Source: Alphaproteobacteria bacterium
GTDB taxonomy: Bacteria; Pseudomonadota; Alphaproteobacteria; Acetobacterales; Acetobacteraceae
Assembly: GCA_026400815.1 (NCBI GenBank)
Contig: JAPLOI010000065.1
Coordinates: 1-35,196 of the forward strand
Length of the DNA stretch: 35,196 bases
Direction of reading: 5' to 3'
Numbering within the stretch: position 1 is the first letter of the stretch; the number at the start of each line of letters is the position of its first letter. This document shows, piece by piece, positions 7,196 to 15,061 of this stretch. A program made the translations under genes and the position numbers. The notes under the pieces are model-generated. The model did not search any database. It was not told the origin of the DNA and worked only from the letters and a program-made list of their open reading frames with translations.

Positions 7196-8124
7196 CGGAT
7201 ATCGTTTGCATGGGCGAGCCGCTGCTGGAGTTCAACCAGCAACCCAGCGGCCCCGATGGCCGGCGGATGTATCTGGAAGGCTTCGGCGGCGATACCTCCA
7301 ACGCCGCCGTCGCCGCGGCGCGGCAGGGGGCGAATGTGGCGTACCTCACCGCCGTGGGGCAGGACGTGGCCGGCGAGCGGTTCCTCGACCTGTGGCGTGG
7401 CGAGGGCATCGATGTCTCCGGCGTGCGGCTTTCGGCCGAGCGACCGACGGCGGTTTACTTCGTGACGCATTCCGCCAAGGGCCATGCCTTTCTCTACTAC
7501 CGCAGCACCTCGGCCGCGGCCGGCTACGGGCCGGCCGACGTGGACGCGGCGACGCTGCGCGGCGCCAAGGTGTTCTACGCCTCCGGCATTTCGCTCGGCA
7601 TCTCCGCCTCCGCCGCCGATGCGGTGTTCCATGCCATCGATCTGGCCCGCGGCGCCGGCGCCATAGTGGCGTTCGATACCAACTACCGCCCGCGCCTCTG
7701 GCCACCCGCCCGCGCCGCGGCGGTGATCCATGCCGCGATCGGGCGGGCCGATATCGCCTTCCCCGGGCTGGAGGATGCCCAGGCGCTGACGGGGCTTTCG
7801 GAGCCCGATGTGATCGCCGATTTCTACCTGCGCATGGGCCCGCGCCTGGTGGTGCTGAAGATGGGCGACCAGGGTGCGCTGGTGGCGACGCCGGGCACCC
7901 GCCTGCGTATCCCGCCGTTTCCCTGCACGCCGGTGGACGCCACCGGGGCGGGCGATGCCTTTTGCGGCAGCTTCCTCGCCCGCACCGTGGCCGACGATTC
8001 ACCGGAGCAGGCCGCGCGTTATGCCGCTGCCTGTGCGGCGCTGAAGTGCCAGGGCTATGGCGCCGTTGCCCCGATCCCGACTGCGGCCGAGGTGCGTGCC
8101 GCCATGGAGGCCGCATGCTGGTAA
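7192..8124 (+). CDS. 2-dehydro-3-deoxygluconokinase-type sugar kinase (PfkB family)
   Basis: The 310-residue ribokinase/PfkB-fold protein uses a GTG start at 7192 in a GTGA overlap with the aldolase stop; ATG 7210 is a weaker alternative. The N-terminal CMGEPLLEFNQ and GGDTSNAAVAAARQGA motifs bind sugar, and the C-terminal PfkB signature DATGAGDAFCGSFL holds the catalytic aspartate and anion hole. FDTNYRPRLW is typical of KDG kinases. Together with the aldolase it would convert 2-keto-3-deoxy sugar acids into central metabolites, so the operon probably serves gluconate, galactonate or uronate breakdown. The phosphorylated substrate remains an inference. Confidence 0.92.
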   Translation: MTDIVCMGEPLLEFNQQPSGPDGRRMYLEGFGGDTSNAAVAAARQGANVAYLTAVGQDVAGERFLDLWRGEGIDVSGVRLSAERPTAVYFVTHSAKGHAFLYYRSTSAAAGYGPADVDAATLRGAKVFYASGISLGISASAADAVFHAIDLARGAGAIVAFDTNYRPRLWPPARAAAVIHAAIGRADIAFPGLEDAQALTGLSEPDVIADFYLRMGPRLVVLKMGDQGALVATPGTRLRIPPFPCTPVDATGAGDAFCGSFLARTVADDSPEQAARYAAACAALKCQGYGAVAPIPTAAEVRAAMEAACW

Positions 8125-8672
8125 CCGAACGCCTGATGCTGCGGCCCTGGTGGGACGATGACTGGGAGCGGATGGCAGCGATCAGCGGCGATCCCGAGAC
8201 GATGCGCTACTACCCCGCGCCACTGACGCGCGAGGAATCGGACCGGGCGATGGCGCGCATGCTGGTGCAGATGATGCAGGACGGCTTCGGGCCATTCGCG
8301 GTGGAGGCACCGCGCGTCTCGCCGTTGATCGGGCGGGTGGGCGCGCGGCGGGTGAAGACCGGGCTGCCGTGTGCGCCCTGCGTGGAAGTGGTGTGGCGCA
8401 TCGGCAAGGATTGGTGGGGGCAGGGCTATGCCACCGAGGCGGCGCGGGCGGCGATCAGCGAAGTGTTCGAGGTGCACGGCGTGCCGGAGGTGGTGGCCGT
8501 GACGGCGGTGCAGAACAAGCCCTCCATCCGGGTGATGGAGAAGCTCGGCATGGTTCGTGATCCCGACGGGGATTTCGATCACCCCGACGTGCCGGACGGG
8601 CATGAGCTCAAGCGCCATGTGCTCTATCGGTTGAAGCGGCCGGCGGGTGGCGTGCCGGTCTGGTCGCGCTAG
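8115..8672 (+). CDS. GNAT-family N-acetyltransferase
   Basis: The 185-residue protein starts at ATG 8115, inside the last codons of the kinase gene (10-base overlap), so the two are translationally coupled. The N-terminus MLVTERLMLRPWWDDDWERM is typical of RimJ/RimL-like GNATs (acetyltransf_3). The acetyl-CoA loop is WWGQGYATEAARA, and NKPSIRVMEKLGM is the conserved C-terminal GNAT element. Family members acetylate amino groups of proteins or small molecules; the substrate here is unknown. Its stop TAG shares the palindrome CTAG with the stop of the convergent exporter gene. Confidence 0.9.
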   Translation: MLVTERLMLRPWWDDDWERMAAISGDPETMRYYPAPLTREESDRAMARMLVQMMQDGFGPFAVEAPRVSPLIGRVGARRVKTGLPCAPCVEVVWRIGKDWWGQGYATEAARAAISEVFEVHGVPEVVAVTAVQNKPSIRVMEKLGMVRDPDGDFDHPDVPDGHELKRHVLYRLKRPAGGVPVWSR

Positions 8673-9538
8673 CGGCGCTCGGCCGTTGCCGCCCAGGTGA
8701 CGGCGGCGATCACCACGGCACCGCCGATCAGCGTGAGGGTGCCGGGGTCTTCGCGGAACACCAGCCAGACCCAGATCGGCGCCAGCACGGCTTCCAGCAC
8801 CGAGATCAGCCCGGCATCGGCCGAGGGGATCAGGCGGATGCCGGTGGTGAACATGATGAGCGCCAGGCCCATCTGGAAGATGCCGAACACGGCCAGCAGC
8901 GCCATGTCCTGCGCGGGTACGGCGAACTTGGCCATCGGCGCGCTGACCAGGGCGACGACGAGGACGCCGAGCAGGGTGGCTTCCGTGGTGGGCACGTGGC
9001 GTTCCATGCGGGCGAGCACGACGGTGAGCGCGTAGGTGAGGCCCATCACGGCGGAGATCAGGTTGCCCCACATCCGCCCGGCATCACCGGAGCTTGAGAC
9101 GATCAGGCCGACGCCGAGCATGGTGAGCGCGATGGCGATGGCGGTGCGGCGGGTGACGCGCTCGTGCAGGAAGAAATAGGCGAGCACGGCGGCGAAGAGC
9201 GGGGCGGCGGCCTGGAAGACCAGTACGGCGGCCACCGTGGTGAGGGCCAGTGCGTTGATGAAGCAGATCATCGAGGCGGCGAAGCACAGGCCCATGGCGA
9301 TGCCGACGCGGCCGAGGCGGCGGAAGCCATCCGTCCAGCGCGTGCCGTCGCGCCAGACCAGGTAGGCGAGCAGGCTGGCGGCGGCGAAGACGGAGCGCCA
9401 GAACAGCGTGGTCCAGGGATCCACATCCACCCAGCGCGCCAGCACGCCGGCGGTGCTCCAGACCACGATGGCGCCGGTGACGAGTAGGGCGCCGCGGCGG
9501 TAGTCGCTGGCGGAGACCGGATGGGTGGCGACGGACAT
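8669..9538 (-). CDS. DMT-superfamily (EamA) transporter
   Basis: The 289-residue membrane protein has about ten hydrophobic segments arranged as two EamA repeats (about residues 18-142 and 155-285). Typical elements are GAIVVWSTAGVLARW in helix 1, FQAAAPLFAAVLAYFFLHERV at the end of the first repeat and LEAVLAPIWVWLVFRED at the end of the second. EamA proteins usually export amino acids or other metabolites; the substrate cannot be inferred here. The start ATG ends at 9538. It is convergent with the GNAT gene, with a 4-base overlap of stop codons. Confidence 0.92.
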   Translation of the reverse strand: MSVATHPVSASDYRRGALLVTGAIVVWSTAGVLARWVDVDPWTTLFWRSVFAAASLLAYLVWRDGTRWTDGFRRLGRVGIAMGLCFAASMICFINALALTTVAAVLVFQAAAPLFAAVLAYFFLHERVTRRTAIAIALTMLGVGLIVSSSGDAGRMWGNLISAVMGLTYALTVVLARMERHVPTTEATLLGVLVVALVSAPMAKFAVPAQDMALLAVFGIFQMGLALIMFTTGIRLIPSADAGLISVLEAVLAPIWVWLVFREDPGTLTLIGGAVVIAAVTWAATAERR

Positions 9539-9575
9539 GGGGTTCCCTAGCCCGTCGCCTGCCCGGTGGGAAGGC

Positions 9576-10658
9576 TCAGCGCCAGGGCTCGATCAGCACC
9601 TTGGCGTGGGTTTCGGGGTTGGCGAGGTCGGCGAAGGCCTGCTTGACGCCATCGAGGCCGATGCGGCCGGTGATGAGGGGGGCGACGTTCAGGCGGCCCT
9701 CGGCGATGTATTGCAGCGTGTCGGCGAATTCCTGGGCGGTGTAGGCCAGGACGAACTGCAGGCTGAGCTGCTTCACGATGCCGAAGAACGGATAGGAATT
9801 GTCGGGCTCCATGCAGACGCCGACGACGACGATGCGGGTGCTGGCGGGCGCGCCCTCCATGATCTCGTTGATCACGCCGGGGACTCCGACGCATTCGAAC
9901 ACCACGGCGGGGCGGCGCTTGGGGCCGGTGCCGAAGAGGGCGGCATAGCGGCTGGAATCGAAGCCCGGCGGGGTGATGCTGTCGGACAGTTGGGCGTAGG
10001 GGCTGGCCTGCTTGGGGTCGATCACGATGTCGGCGCCCATCTGGCGGGCGAGGTCGCGGCGACGGGGGGAGAAGTCCGACGCGATGATGGGGCTCACGCC
10101 GCGCATCTTGAGGGCGGCGATGACGGCGAGGCCAATGGGGCCGCAGCCGACGACCAGCGCCACGTCGTCTGCGCGCAGGTTGGCGAAGTTCACGGCGTGG
10201 ACGCCGACGGCCATGGGTTCCACCAGGGCGGCGTGGTCCGGGTTCATGCCCTGCGGAACGGGGAGCAGCATGCGCTCGGCCAGTGGGATGTATTCGGCGT
10301 AGGCGCCGGCGATTTCCGGGTTGTAGCCGAGGCCGTGCACGGTGGTGCCGGCGATGGTGAGCGGCATGGAGGTGACCATGGTGCCCGGGGCGAAGCGGCC
10401 GGTGGTGCCGGGGCCGTAGCTGACGATCTCGCCGACGAATTCATGGCCGAAGACCACGTCCTTGTCGGGGGAGATGGTCCAGCGGCTGCCGCCGCGGCGG
10501 GAGAGTTCGGCGAACTGCTCCGGGAACTTGGCGGCGTGGAGATCCGAGCCGCAGATGCCGCAGGCGCGGATGCGGACGAGGACCTGGCCTTCCTGGAGGA
10601 CGACATCGGGAATGGTGTCGACCACCAGATCACCCTTGCGGAATACCGCGGCGCGCAT
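9576..10658 (-). CDS. zinc-dependent medium-chain alcohol dehydrogenase
   Basis: The 360-residue MDR protein starts at the ATG ending at 10658, with AAAGGG upstream. The catalytic zinc site is visible as CGICGSDLH and GHEFVGE, with EPMAVGVHA downstream. The NAD(P)-binding Rossmann motif is VVGCGPIGLAV, followed by an acidic residue in ASDFSPRR that favours NAD. The four-cysteine lobe that holds the structural zinc in most zinc alcohol dehydrogenases is absent. Relatives are threonine/sorbitol/idonate-type dehydrogenases. It is divergent from the binding-protein gene at 10722 with 63 bp between them. Confidence 0.9.
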   Translation of the reverse strand: MRAAVFRKGDLVVDTIPDVVLQEGQVLVRIRACGICGSDLHAAKFPEQFAELSRRGGSRWTISPDKDVVFGHEFVGEIVSYGPGTTGRFAPGTMVTSMPLTIAGTTVHGLGYNPEIAGAYAEYIPLAERMLLPVPQGMNPDHAALVEPMAVGVHAVNFANLRADDVALVVGCGPIGLAVIAALKMRGVSPIIASDFSPRRRDLARQMGADIVIDPKQASPYAQLSDSITPPGFDSSRYAALFGTGPKRRPAVVFECVGVPGVINEIMEGAPASTRIVVVGVCMEPDNSYPFFGIVKQLSLQFVLAYTAQEFADTLQYIAEGRLNVAPLITGRIGLDGVKQAFADLANPETHAKVLIEPWR

Positions 10659-10721
10659 GGCATAACCCTTTCTTGGACGGCGCAGCCTAGCAGGGTGCGC
10701 GCCGGTGCAGAAGGAGACGGG

Positions 10722-12299
10722 ATGATGAAACGCCGCAACTTCCTTGCCACCTCGGCCGCCGCGCTGGCGGCACCGAATGTGGCCCGTGCGCAGGGGCGTT
10801 CGGTGCTGAAGATCATCCCGGAGGGGGATCTGGCGATTCTGGACCCGGTGTTCACCACGGCGACGGTGGCGCGCAACCATGGTTATGCGGTGTTCGACAC
10901 GCTGTATGGGCAGGACGACAGCTACGTGGTGCGGCCGCAGATGGTGGCCGGGCATGTGGTGGAGAATGACGGCAAGCAGTGGACGCTGACGCTGCGCGAC
11001 GGCTTGAAGTTCCATGACGGCGAGCCGGTGCGTGGGCGGGATGCGGTGGCGAGCATAAGGCGGTTTTCGGCGCGCGATGCGTTTGGGCAGGCGCTGATGG
11101 CGGCGACCGACGAGCTTTCGGCGCCGGATGAAAAGACGATCCGGTTCCGGCTGAACAAGCCGTTCCCGCTGCTGCCGAATGCGCTGGGCAAGACGGGCAC
11201 GCCGATGCCCTGCATCATGCCGGAGCGGCTGGCGATGACCGATCCGAACCGGCAGGTGACGGAGATGGTGGGCAGCGGGCCGTATCGGTTCGTGACCAAT
11301 GAGCGGGTGCCGGGCAGCCGGGTGGTGTACGAGAAGTTCGCCGGCTACGTGCCGCGGGCGGACCAGCCGGCGACGTTCACCTCCGGCCCCAAGGTGGCGC
11401 ATTTCGACCGGGTGGAGTGGCATGTGATCCCCGACAGCGCCACCGCGGTGAACGCGCTGGTGAACGGGGAGGTGGACTGGGTGCAGAATCCGGCGACCGA
11501 CCTGATGGAGGTGATCCGCAAGAACCCCAGGCTGGCGACGCTGCCGGATGTGATCGGGGGCATCGCGGTGATGCGGTTCAACCATTTGCTGCCGCCGTTC
11601 GACAACCCGCTGCTGCGCCGTGCGCTGCTGGGGGCGATCGAGCAATCCGAGTTCATGACGGCGGCGATGGGCGAGGACAAGACGCTGTGGAAGGACCGGG
11701 TGGGGCTGTTCACCCCGGGGACTCCGTTGGCGAGCGAGGCGGGGCTGGAGCCGTTGATCGGAAAGCGGGACCTGGCCAAGGTGCGGGCCGACATCGCGGC
11801 GAGCGGGTACAAGGGCGAGAAGATCGTGATGCTCGGGGCCGTCGATTATCCGGCCACCAACGGGTTGGCGCTGGTGGGGAGCGACCTGTTCAAGAAGCTG
11901 GGGCTGAACGTGGATTACCAGGCGGTGGACTGGGGGACGACGATCCAGCGGCGGGCGAACAAGGGGCCGATCGACAAGGGGGGGTGGAACATTTTTTATA
12001 CCTACCTGACGGGGACCAACAATTTCGATCCGGCGGCAAACCTTGGGCTGCGGGCGAATGGTGACCGGGCGTGGTTTGGATGGCCGAACAATCCAAAGAT
12101 CGAGGCGCTGCGGGCGGCGTGGTTCGATGCGCGGGACATTCCTTCGCAGAAGACGATCTGCGATGAGCTGCAGGTGGAGTTCATGAAGGCGCCGGCGCAT
12201 CTGCCGCTGGGGATCAATTTCGGGCCGACGGCGTTCAGCAAGGCGTTGACCGGGGTGCGGATGGGGTTCCCGCAGTTCTATGACGTGAAGCGGGCATGA
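10722..12299 (+). CDS. ABC transporter substrate-binding protein, family 5 (peptide/opine/nickel type), orphan
   Basis: The 525-residue exported protein starts at ATG 10722, five bases after AAGGAG; the next codon is also ATG. The N-terminus MMKRRNFLATSAAALAAP has a Tat-like twin-arginine stretch and signal peptide ending ARAQ. SBP family 5 features are LDPVFTT near the N-terminus, WTLTLRDGLKFHDGEPV, and MVGSGPYRF. This class captures oligopeptides and similar solutes in the periplasm for Dpp/Opp-type importers. No permease or ATPase gene adjoins it; the next gene is on the other strand. The transporter core must be encoded elsewhere, or the protein has another role. Confidence 0.92.
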   Translation: MMKRRNFLATSAAALAAPNVARAQGRSVLKIIPEGDLAILDPVFTTATVARNHGYAVFDTLYGQDDSYVVRPQMVAGHVVENDGKQWTLTLRDGLKFHDGEPVRGRDAVASIRRFSARDAFGQALMAATDELSAPDEKTIRFRLNKPFPLLPNALGKTGTPMPCIMPERLAMTDPNRQVTEMVGSGPYRFVTNERVPGSRVVYEKFAGYVPRADQPATFTSGPKVAHFDRVEWHVIPDSATAVNALVNGEVDWVQNPATDLMEVIRKNPRLATLPDVIGGIAVMRFNHLLPPFDNPLLRRALLGAIEQSEFMTAAMGEDKTLWKDRVGLFTPGTPLASEAGLEPLIGKRDLAKVRADIAASGYKGEKIVMLGAVDYPATNGLALVGSDLFKKLGLNVDYQAVDWGTTIQRRANKGPIDKGGWNIFYTYLTGTNNFDPAANLGLRANGDRAWFGWPNNPKIEALRAAWFDARDIPSQKTICDELQVEFMKAPAHLPLGINFGPTAFSKALTGVRMGFPQFYDVKRA

Positions 12300-12300
12300 T

Positions 12301-12765
12301 TTAGATGCGATAACGTAATAAAATCGGCATGCGGCGGCGGAGCGGGGGAGGACCCCGTTCCGCCGTTTTCGTTTGTGCGGGCCGGCGCGGGCGGGGCGGA
12401 TCGCGGGCCTGGCGCGGGCGGGCGGGGGGCATGCGGGCGGGGCGCGACGGGTTGCGCGGCGGCGGGCGGTGGGCGAGGGCGATGATGATTTCGTCGGCAC
12501 CGCGGGCGCGGGTGGGGGGGAGGACGGAATCGTCCTGTTCGGTGGTGGCGGCCAGGGTGGCGAGGATCTGGCGCAGGTGGGGGGAGAGGGAGAGGGCGCG
12601 GCCGAGAGCGGCGGCGTGGGGGGAGCGGGCGAAGAGCAGGGCGAGGAGGTGGAGGAGGATCAGCTGGAGCGGGCCCGGAATCCGGACGCAGTTCTCCCAC
12701 CCGGCCATGGGGGCGCGGTCGAGCGGGCTGACGCGCAGCTGGGGCTCTGTGGGGATTGCTGACAT
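12301..12765 (-). CDS. hypothetical protein, possibly leaderless
   Basis: A 154-codon frame starts at the ATG ending at 12765. The first half (MSAIPTEPQLRVSPLDRAPM, then a Leu/Ala-rich, partly hydrophobic stretch to about residue 75) looks protein-like. The second half is Arg/Pro-rich and could be chance coding in very GC-rich DNA. No Shine-Dalgarno is present. Instead TAGTAT (12772-12777) sits 6 bases before the ATG, with TTGCTC (12796-12801) 18 bases further upstream, which fits a promoter for a leaderless message. No family recognised. It is convergent with the binding-protein gene, one base apart. Confidence 0.4.
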   Translation of the reverse strand: MSAIPTEPQLRVSPLDRAPMAGWENCVRIPGPLQLILLHLLALLFARSPHAAALGRALSLSPHLRQILATLAATTEQDDSVLPPTRARGADEIIIALAHRPPPRNPSRPARMPPARPRQARDPPRPRRPAQTKTAERGPPPLRRRMPILLRYRI

Positions 12766-12771
12766 GCAGAG

Positions 12772-12801
12772 ATACTAACATCAATGGTCGCGTCGGAGCA
12801 A
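12772..12801 (-). promoter_or_regulatory. possible sigma-70-type promoter for a leaderless message
   Basis: Read on the - strand, TTGCTC (12796-12801), 18 bases, TAGTAT (12772-12777), then 6 bases to the A of an ATG. Both boxes are imperfect. Confidence 0.35.
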
Positions 12802-12827
12802 AGGATTTTTTTCGGTGGCGGGTGCGA

Positions 12828-13373
12828 TCAGAGGTTGAAGTGGTCGCGGATGCGCTGGGCGGTTTCGGTGGGGGTGAGGGCGGCGGTGTCGATTTCCAGA
12901 TCGTAGGCGACGCCCTGGTGAACGCGGCCCCATTGCCAGCGGGCGAGGCCGAGTTCGCGGTCGCCGCGGGATTTCTCGCGGGCTTCGAGGACGGCGAGCG
13001 GGGCGTGCAGGGCGACGAGATGGAGGCGGTAGGGGGCGAGGAGCGTTTTGTAGGCTTCGGCCTGGTCGGGGGAGGTGAGCACTTCGTCCAGCACCATGGC
13101 GTTGCCCTGTTCCGCGAGGGCGACGATGGCGTGGCGCATGCCAGCGAGGGCGCGGTGGAGGATGGGGCCGGAGTGGATGGCGATGCCCTGGTCTGGCGTG
13201 CGCTGGAAGAGCAGGCCTTCGGGGTGGGAGAGGTATTTCTCCGGCAGCATGTCGATGAACGTATCCATCGCGACGTGGAGGAGGGGGGTGCGGGCGATGG
13301 ATTGGAGGGCGCGGGCGGTGGCGGATTTGCCGACGCTGCCGATGCCGTTGAGGAGGATGATGGTGGGGGGCAT
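12828..13373 (-). CDS. chloramphenicol phosphotransferase-like P-loop kinase
   Basis: The 181-residue protein starts at the ATG ending at 13373 (MPPTIILLNG); a longer frame would add an unrelated Ser/Pro leader translated from repeat DNA. The Walker A motif GIGSVGKS is at residues 10-17, MDTFIDMLPEKY follows, and VLDEVL is a Walker-B-like strand. Other features are LVALHAPLAVLEAREKSRGDR and RVHQGVAYDLEIDT near the end. This matches the CPT-like family (Pfam PF07931), whose founder phosphorylates chloramphenicol in Streptomyces. In other bacteria these proteins are mostly uncharacterised small-molecule kinases, so drug resistance should not be assumed. Confidence 0.87.
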   Translation of the reverse strand: MPPTIILLNGIGSVGKSATARALQSIARTPLLHVAMDTFIDMLPEKYLSHPEGLLFQRTPDQGIAIHSGPILHRALAGMRHAIVALAEQGNAMVLDEVLTSPDQAEAYKTLLAPYRLHLVALHAPLAVLEAREKSRGDRELGLARWQWGRVHQGVAYDLEIDTAALTPTETAQRIRDHFNL

Positions 13374-13384
13374 TGGCGCCTTTG

Positions 13385-13464
13385 GGGAAGGAAGGAAGGA
13401 GGAAAGAAAGAAAGGGGACACAGAGGCACAGAGGCACAGAGAAGCAAGGCAAGGGAGAAGGAAG
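13385..13464 (+). repeat. purine-rich tract with three CACAGAGG units
   Basis: A GGAAGGAAGGAGGAAAGAAAG tract leads into tandem 8-mers CACAGAGG (13419-13426, 13427-13434, and a 7-base third copy 13435-13441). The other strand reads CTCTGTGCCTCTGTG, a sequence I recall seeing between genes of many proteobacteria. It is non-coding and lies upstream of the phosphotransferase-like gene. Confidence 0.6.
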
Positions 13465-13632
13465 TAAGATGGCGGAATCGATTCAGATTTTGTACTGTCC
13501 TGCGTGCAATACCAGACTGCACAACCAATGACCGATGCTGCGGCGGGGAGGAAAGAACTGGATTGCTTCGCTTCGCTCGCAATGACGAGGGAGTGATGGG
13601 TTGATGGTAGCGGGGGGTGTCATAAATTAATT
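13465..13632. repeat. gene-free region with an alphaproteobacterial-type palindrome
   Basis: No credible gene is present. ATTGC (13562-13566) and GCAAT (13579-13583) bracket TTCGCTTCGCTC, within CTGGATTGCTTCGCTTCGCT (13558-13577) continuing to CGCAATGACG. I recall this type of 'ATTGCTTCG...CGCAATGACG' element as a common dispersed intergenic repeat in Alphaproteobacteria; copy number here cannot be counted from one window. Nothing else is recognisable. Confidence 0.55.
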
Positions 13633-13680
13633 AAGTTTTTTTGCTTCTTTTTGTTCACAAAAAGAAGGCCTTGCTTTCTT
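13633..13680 (+). repeat. A/T-rich hairpin repeat, single copy
   Basis: The element has seven T, then a perfect stem CTTCTTTTTG/CAAAAAGAAG (13644-13653 and 13658-13667) with loop TTCA, then CTTGCTTTCTT. Bases 13633-13667 are identical for 35 positions to 16860-16894. It ends at the stop codon of the Lrp-like gene (- strand), so it likely also terminates that transcript. Confidence 0.85.
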
Positions 13681-13927
13681 ATGTTCCCACGAACGCGTTG
13701 AAGGTGATGAGCGTGTAGGTGTCTTTCACGCCGGGGATGGTTTGGAGTTTTTCGGTGACGAAGAGGCCGGTATCCTGGGTGGGGGCGAGGTAGAATTTGC
13801 CCAGGAGGTCGTATTGGCCGGAGGTGGAGTGGAGTTCCGAGAGTTCCTCGATGCCGTCTGCGGCGGTTTGGGCGACCTTGTAGGCTTGGCCCATCTCGCA
13901 CTTGATCATCACGTAAATCGCACGCAT
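13679..13927 (-). CDS. stand-alone Lrp/AsnC ligand-binding (RAM) domain protein
   Basis: The 82-residue protein ([20 protein letters not shown] at the start, [17 protein letters not shown] at the end) corresponds to the C-terminal effector-binding, oligomerising domain of Lrp/AsnC regulators without the DNA-binding helix-turn-helix. The pattern [13 protein letters not shown] ... [12 protein letters not shown] ... [18 protein letters not shown] follows the beta-alpha-beta-beta-alpha-beta fold. Stand-alone RAM proteins bind amino acids or modulate full-length Lrp proteins; the partner is unknown. The start is the ATG ending at 13927. It is divergent from the UDP-sugar gene at 14029. Confidence 0.88.
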   Translation of the reverse strand: MRAIYVMIKCEMGQAYKVAQTAADGIEELSELHSTSGQYDLLGKFYLAPTQDTGLFVTEKLQTIPGVKDTYTLITFNAFVGT

Positions 13928-14028
13928 CGGGCTGCTCCGGGTTGGACGGGCGCAGCATAGCGCGGTGGCTGCCTCGCGGAACAGGCGGGGCTGTGCTACC
14001 GGCGGCTTGGTTGGCGGGAGGGCGCGGC

Positions 14029-15003
14029 GTGAAGAACCTGACGCGCAAGCGGGTGCTGGTGACGGGCGGGGCGGGCTTCGTGGGGTCGCATCTCTGCGAG
14101 CGGCTGGTGGCGCGCGGCGACGATGTGCTGTGCGTGGACAACTACTTCACCGGGCGCAAGGACAATATCGCGCATCTGCTGGGGCTGCCGAATTTCGAGG
14201 CGATGCGGCATGACGTGACGGTTCCGCTGAGCGTGGAGGTGGACGAGATCTACAATCTCGCCTGCCCGGCGTCCCCGGTGCACTACCAGGACGACCCGGT
14301 GCAGACGACGCGGACCAGCGTGTTGGGCGCGTTGAACATGCTGGAGCTGGCGCGGCGGCTGAAGGCGAAGGTGCTGCAGGCTTCGACCAGCGAGGTGTAT
14401 GGCGACCCGACGGTGCATCCGCAGACCGAGGACTACCGGGGCAATGTGAGCACGATCGGGCCGCGCGCCTGCTACGACGAGGGCAAGCGCTGCGCGGAGA
14501 CGCTGTTCTTCGATTTCCATCGGCAGAGCGGGGTGCGGATCAAGGTCGCGCGCATCTTCAACACCTATGGGCCGCGGATGCATCCGGATGACGGGCGGGT
14601 GGTTTCCAACTTCATCCTGCAGGCGCTGCGCGGCGAGGACATCACGCTGTATGGCGATGGGCAGCAGACGCGCAGCTTCTGTTTCGTGGACGATCTGGTG
14701 GAGGGGTTGCTGCGGTTGATGGACAGCCCGGATGCGGTGACGGGGCCGATCAACCTGGGCAACACGCATGAGATCCGGGTGCGGGAGTTGGCGGAGGAGG
14801 TGCTGGGGCTGACCGGTTCCGCTTCCACGCTGGTGTTCCGGCCTTTGCCGCAGGACGACCCGATGCAGCGCTGCCCGGATATCACGCGGGCGCGGGCCAC
14901 GCTGGGGTGGGAGCCGCGGGTTTCGCTGCGCGAGGGGCTGTCGCGCACGGTGGCGTATTTCCGGCGGCTGTTGGAGCAGGGGGCGGACGTTCCGGCGGGG
15001 TGA
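14029..15003 (+). CDS. UDP-glucuronate decarboxylase (UDP-xylose synthase), extended SDR
   Basis: The 324-residue NAD-dependent enzyme converts UDP-glucuronate to UDP-xylose for polysaccharide or glycan synthesis. The start is GTG 14029, eight bases after GGGAGG; no ATG fits the family N-terminus. The Rossmann motif [10 protein letters not shown] lies near residues 12-21, [13 protein letters not shown] is diagnostic of this enzyme, STSEVYGDP contributes the catalytic Ser/Thr and Glu, and Y149-x3-K153 is in [27 protein letters not shown] and [10 protein letters not shown] are also typical. No glycosyltransferases are adjacent. A ThDP enzyme follows 58 bases later on the same strand but has no obvious pathway link. 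Confidence 0.93.
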   Translation: MKNLTRKRVLVTGGAGFVGSHLCERLVARGDDVLCVDNYFTGRKDNIAHLLGLPNFEAMRHDVTVPLSVEVDEIYNLACPASPVHYQDDPVQTTRTSVLGALNMLELARRLKAKVLQASTSEVYGDPTVHPQTEDYRGNVSTIGPRACYDEGKRCAETLFFDFHRQSGVRIKVARIFNTYGPRMHPDDGRVVSNFILQALRGEDITLYGDGQQTRSFCFVDDLVEGLLRLMDSPDAVTGPINLGNTHEIRVRELAEEVLGLTGSASTLVFRPLPQDDPMQRCPDITRARATLGWEPRVSLREGLSRTVAYFRRLLEQGADVPAG

Positions 15004-15061
15004 CGCGGCGCGGGCGCGTGGGTATCCTGCGCGGCAGAATAAGGTCCGGGAGTCGGGGAAA

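Noticed and set aside
8667-8673. Regulatory meaning of the overlapping stops of the GNAT and exporter genes
   Set aside because: The shared palindrome CTAG gives TAG on both strands by chance, and tightly convergent genes are common throughout this window.
9576-12500. Very long open frame on the - strand across the dehydrogenase and binding-protein genes
   Set aside because: Only 9576-10658 has family motifs. The rest is antisense to the binding protein and Arg/Pro/His-rich, as expected for shadow frames in GC-rich DNA.
12828-13373. Chloramphenicol resistance gene
   Set aside because: Family resemblance to CPT is general. Most such P-loop kinases outside Streptomyces have unknown substrates.
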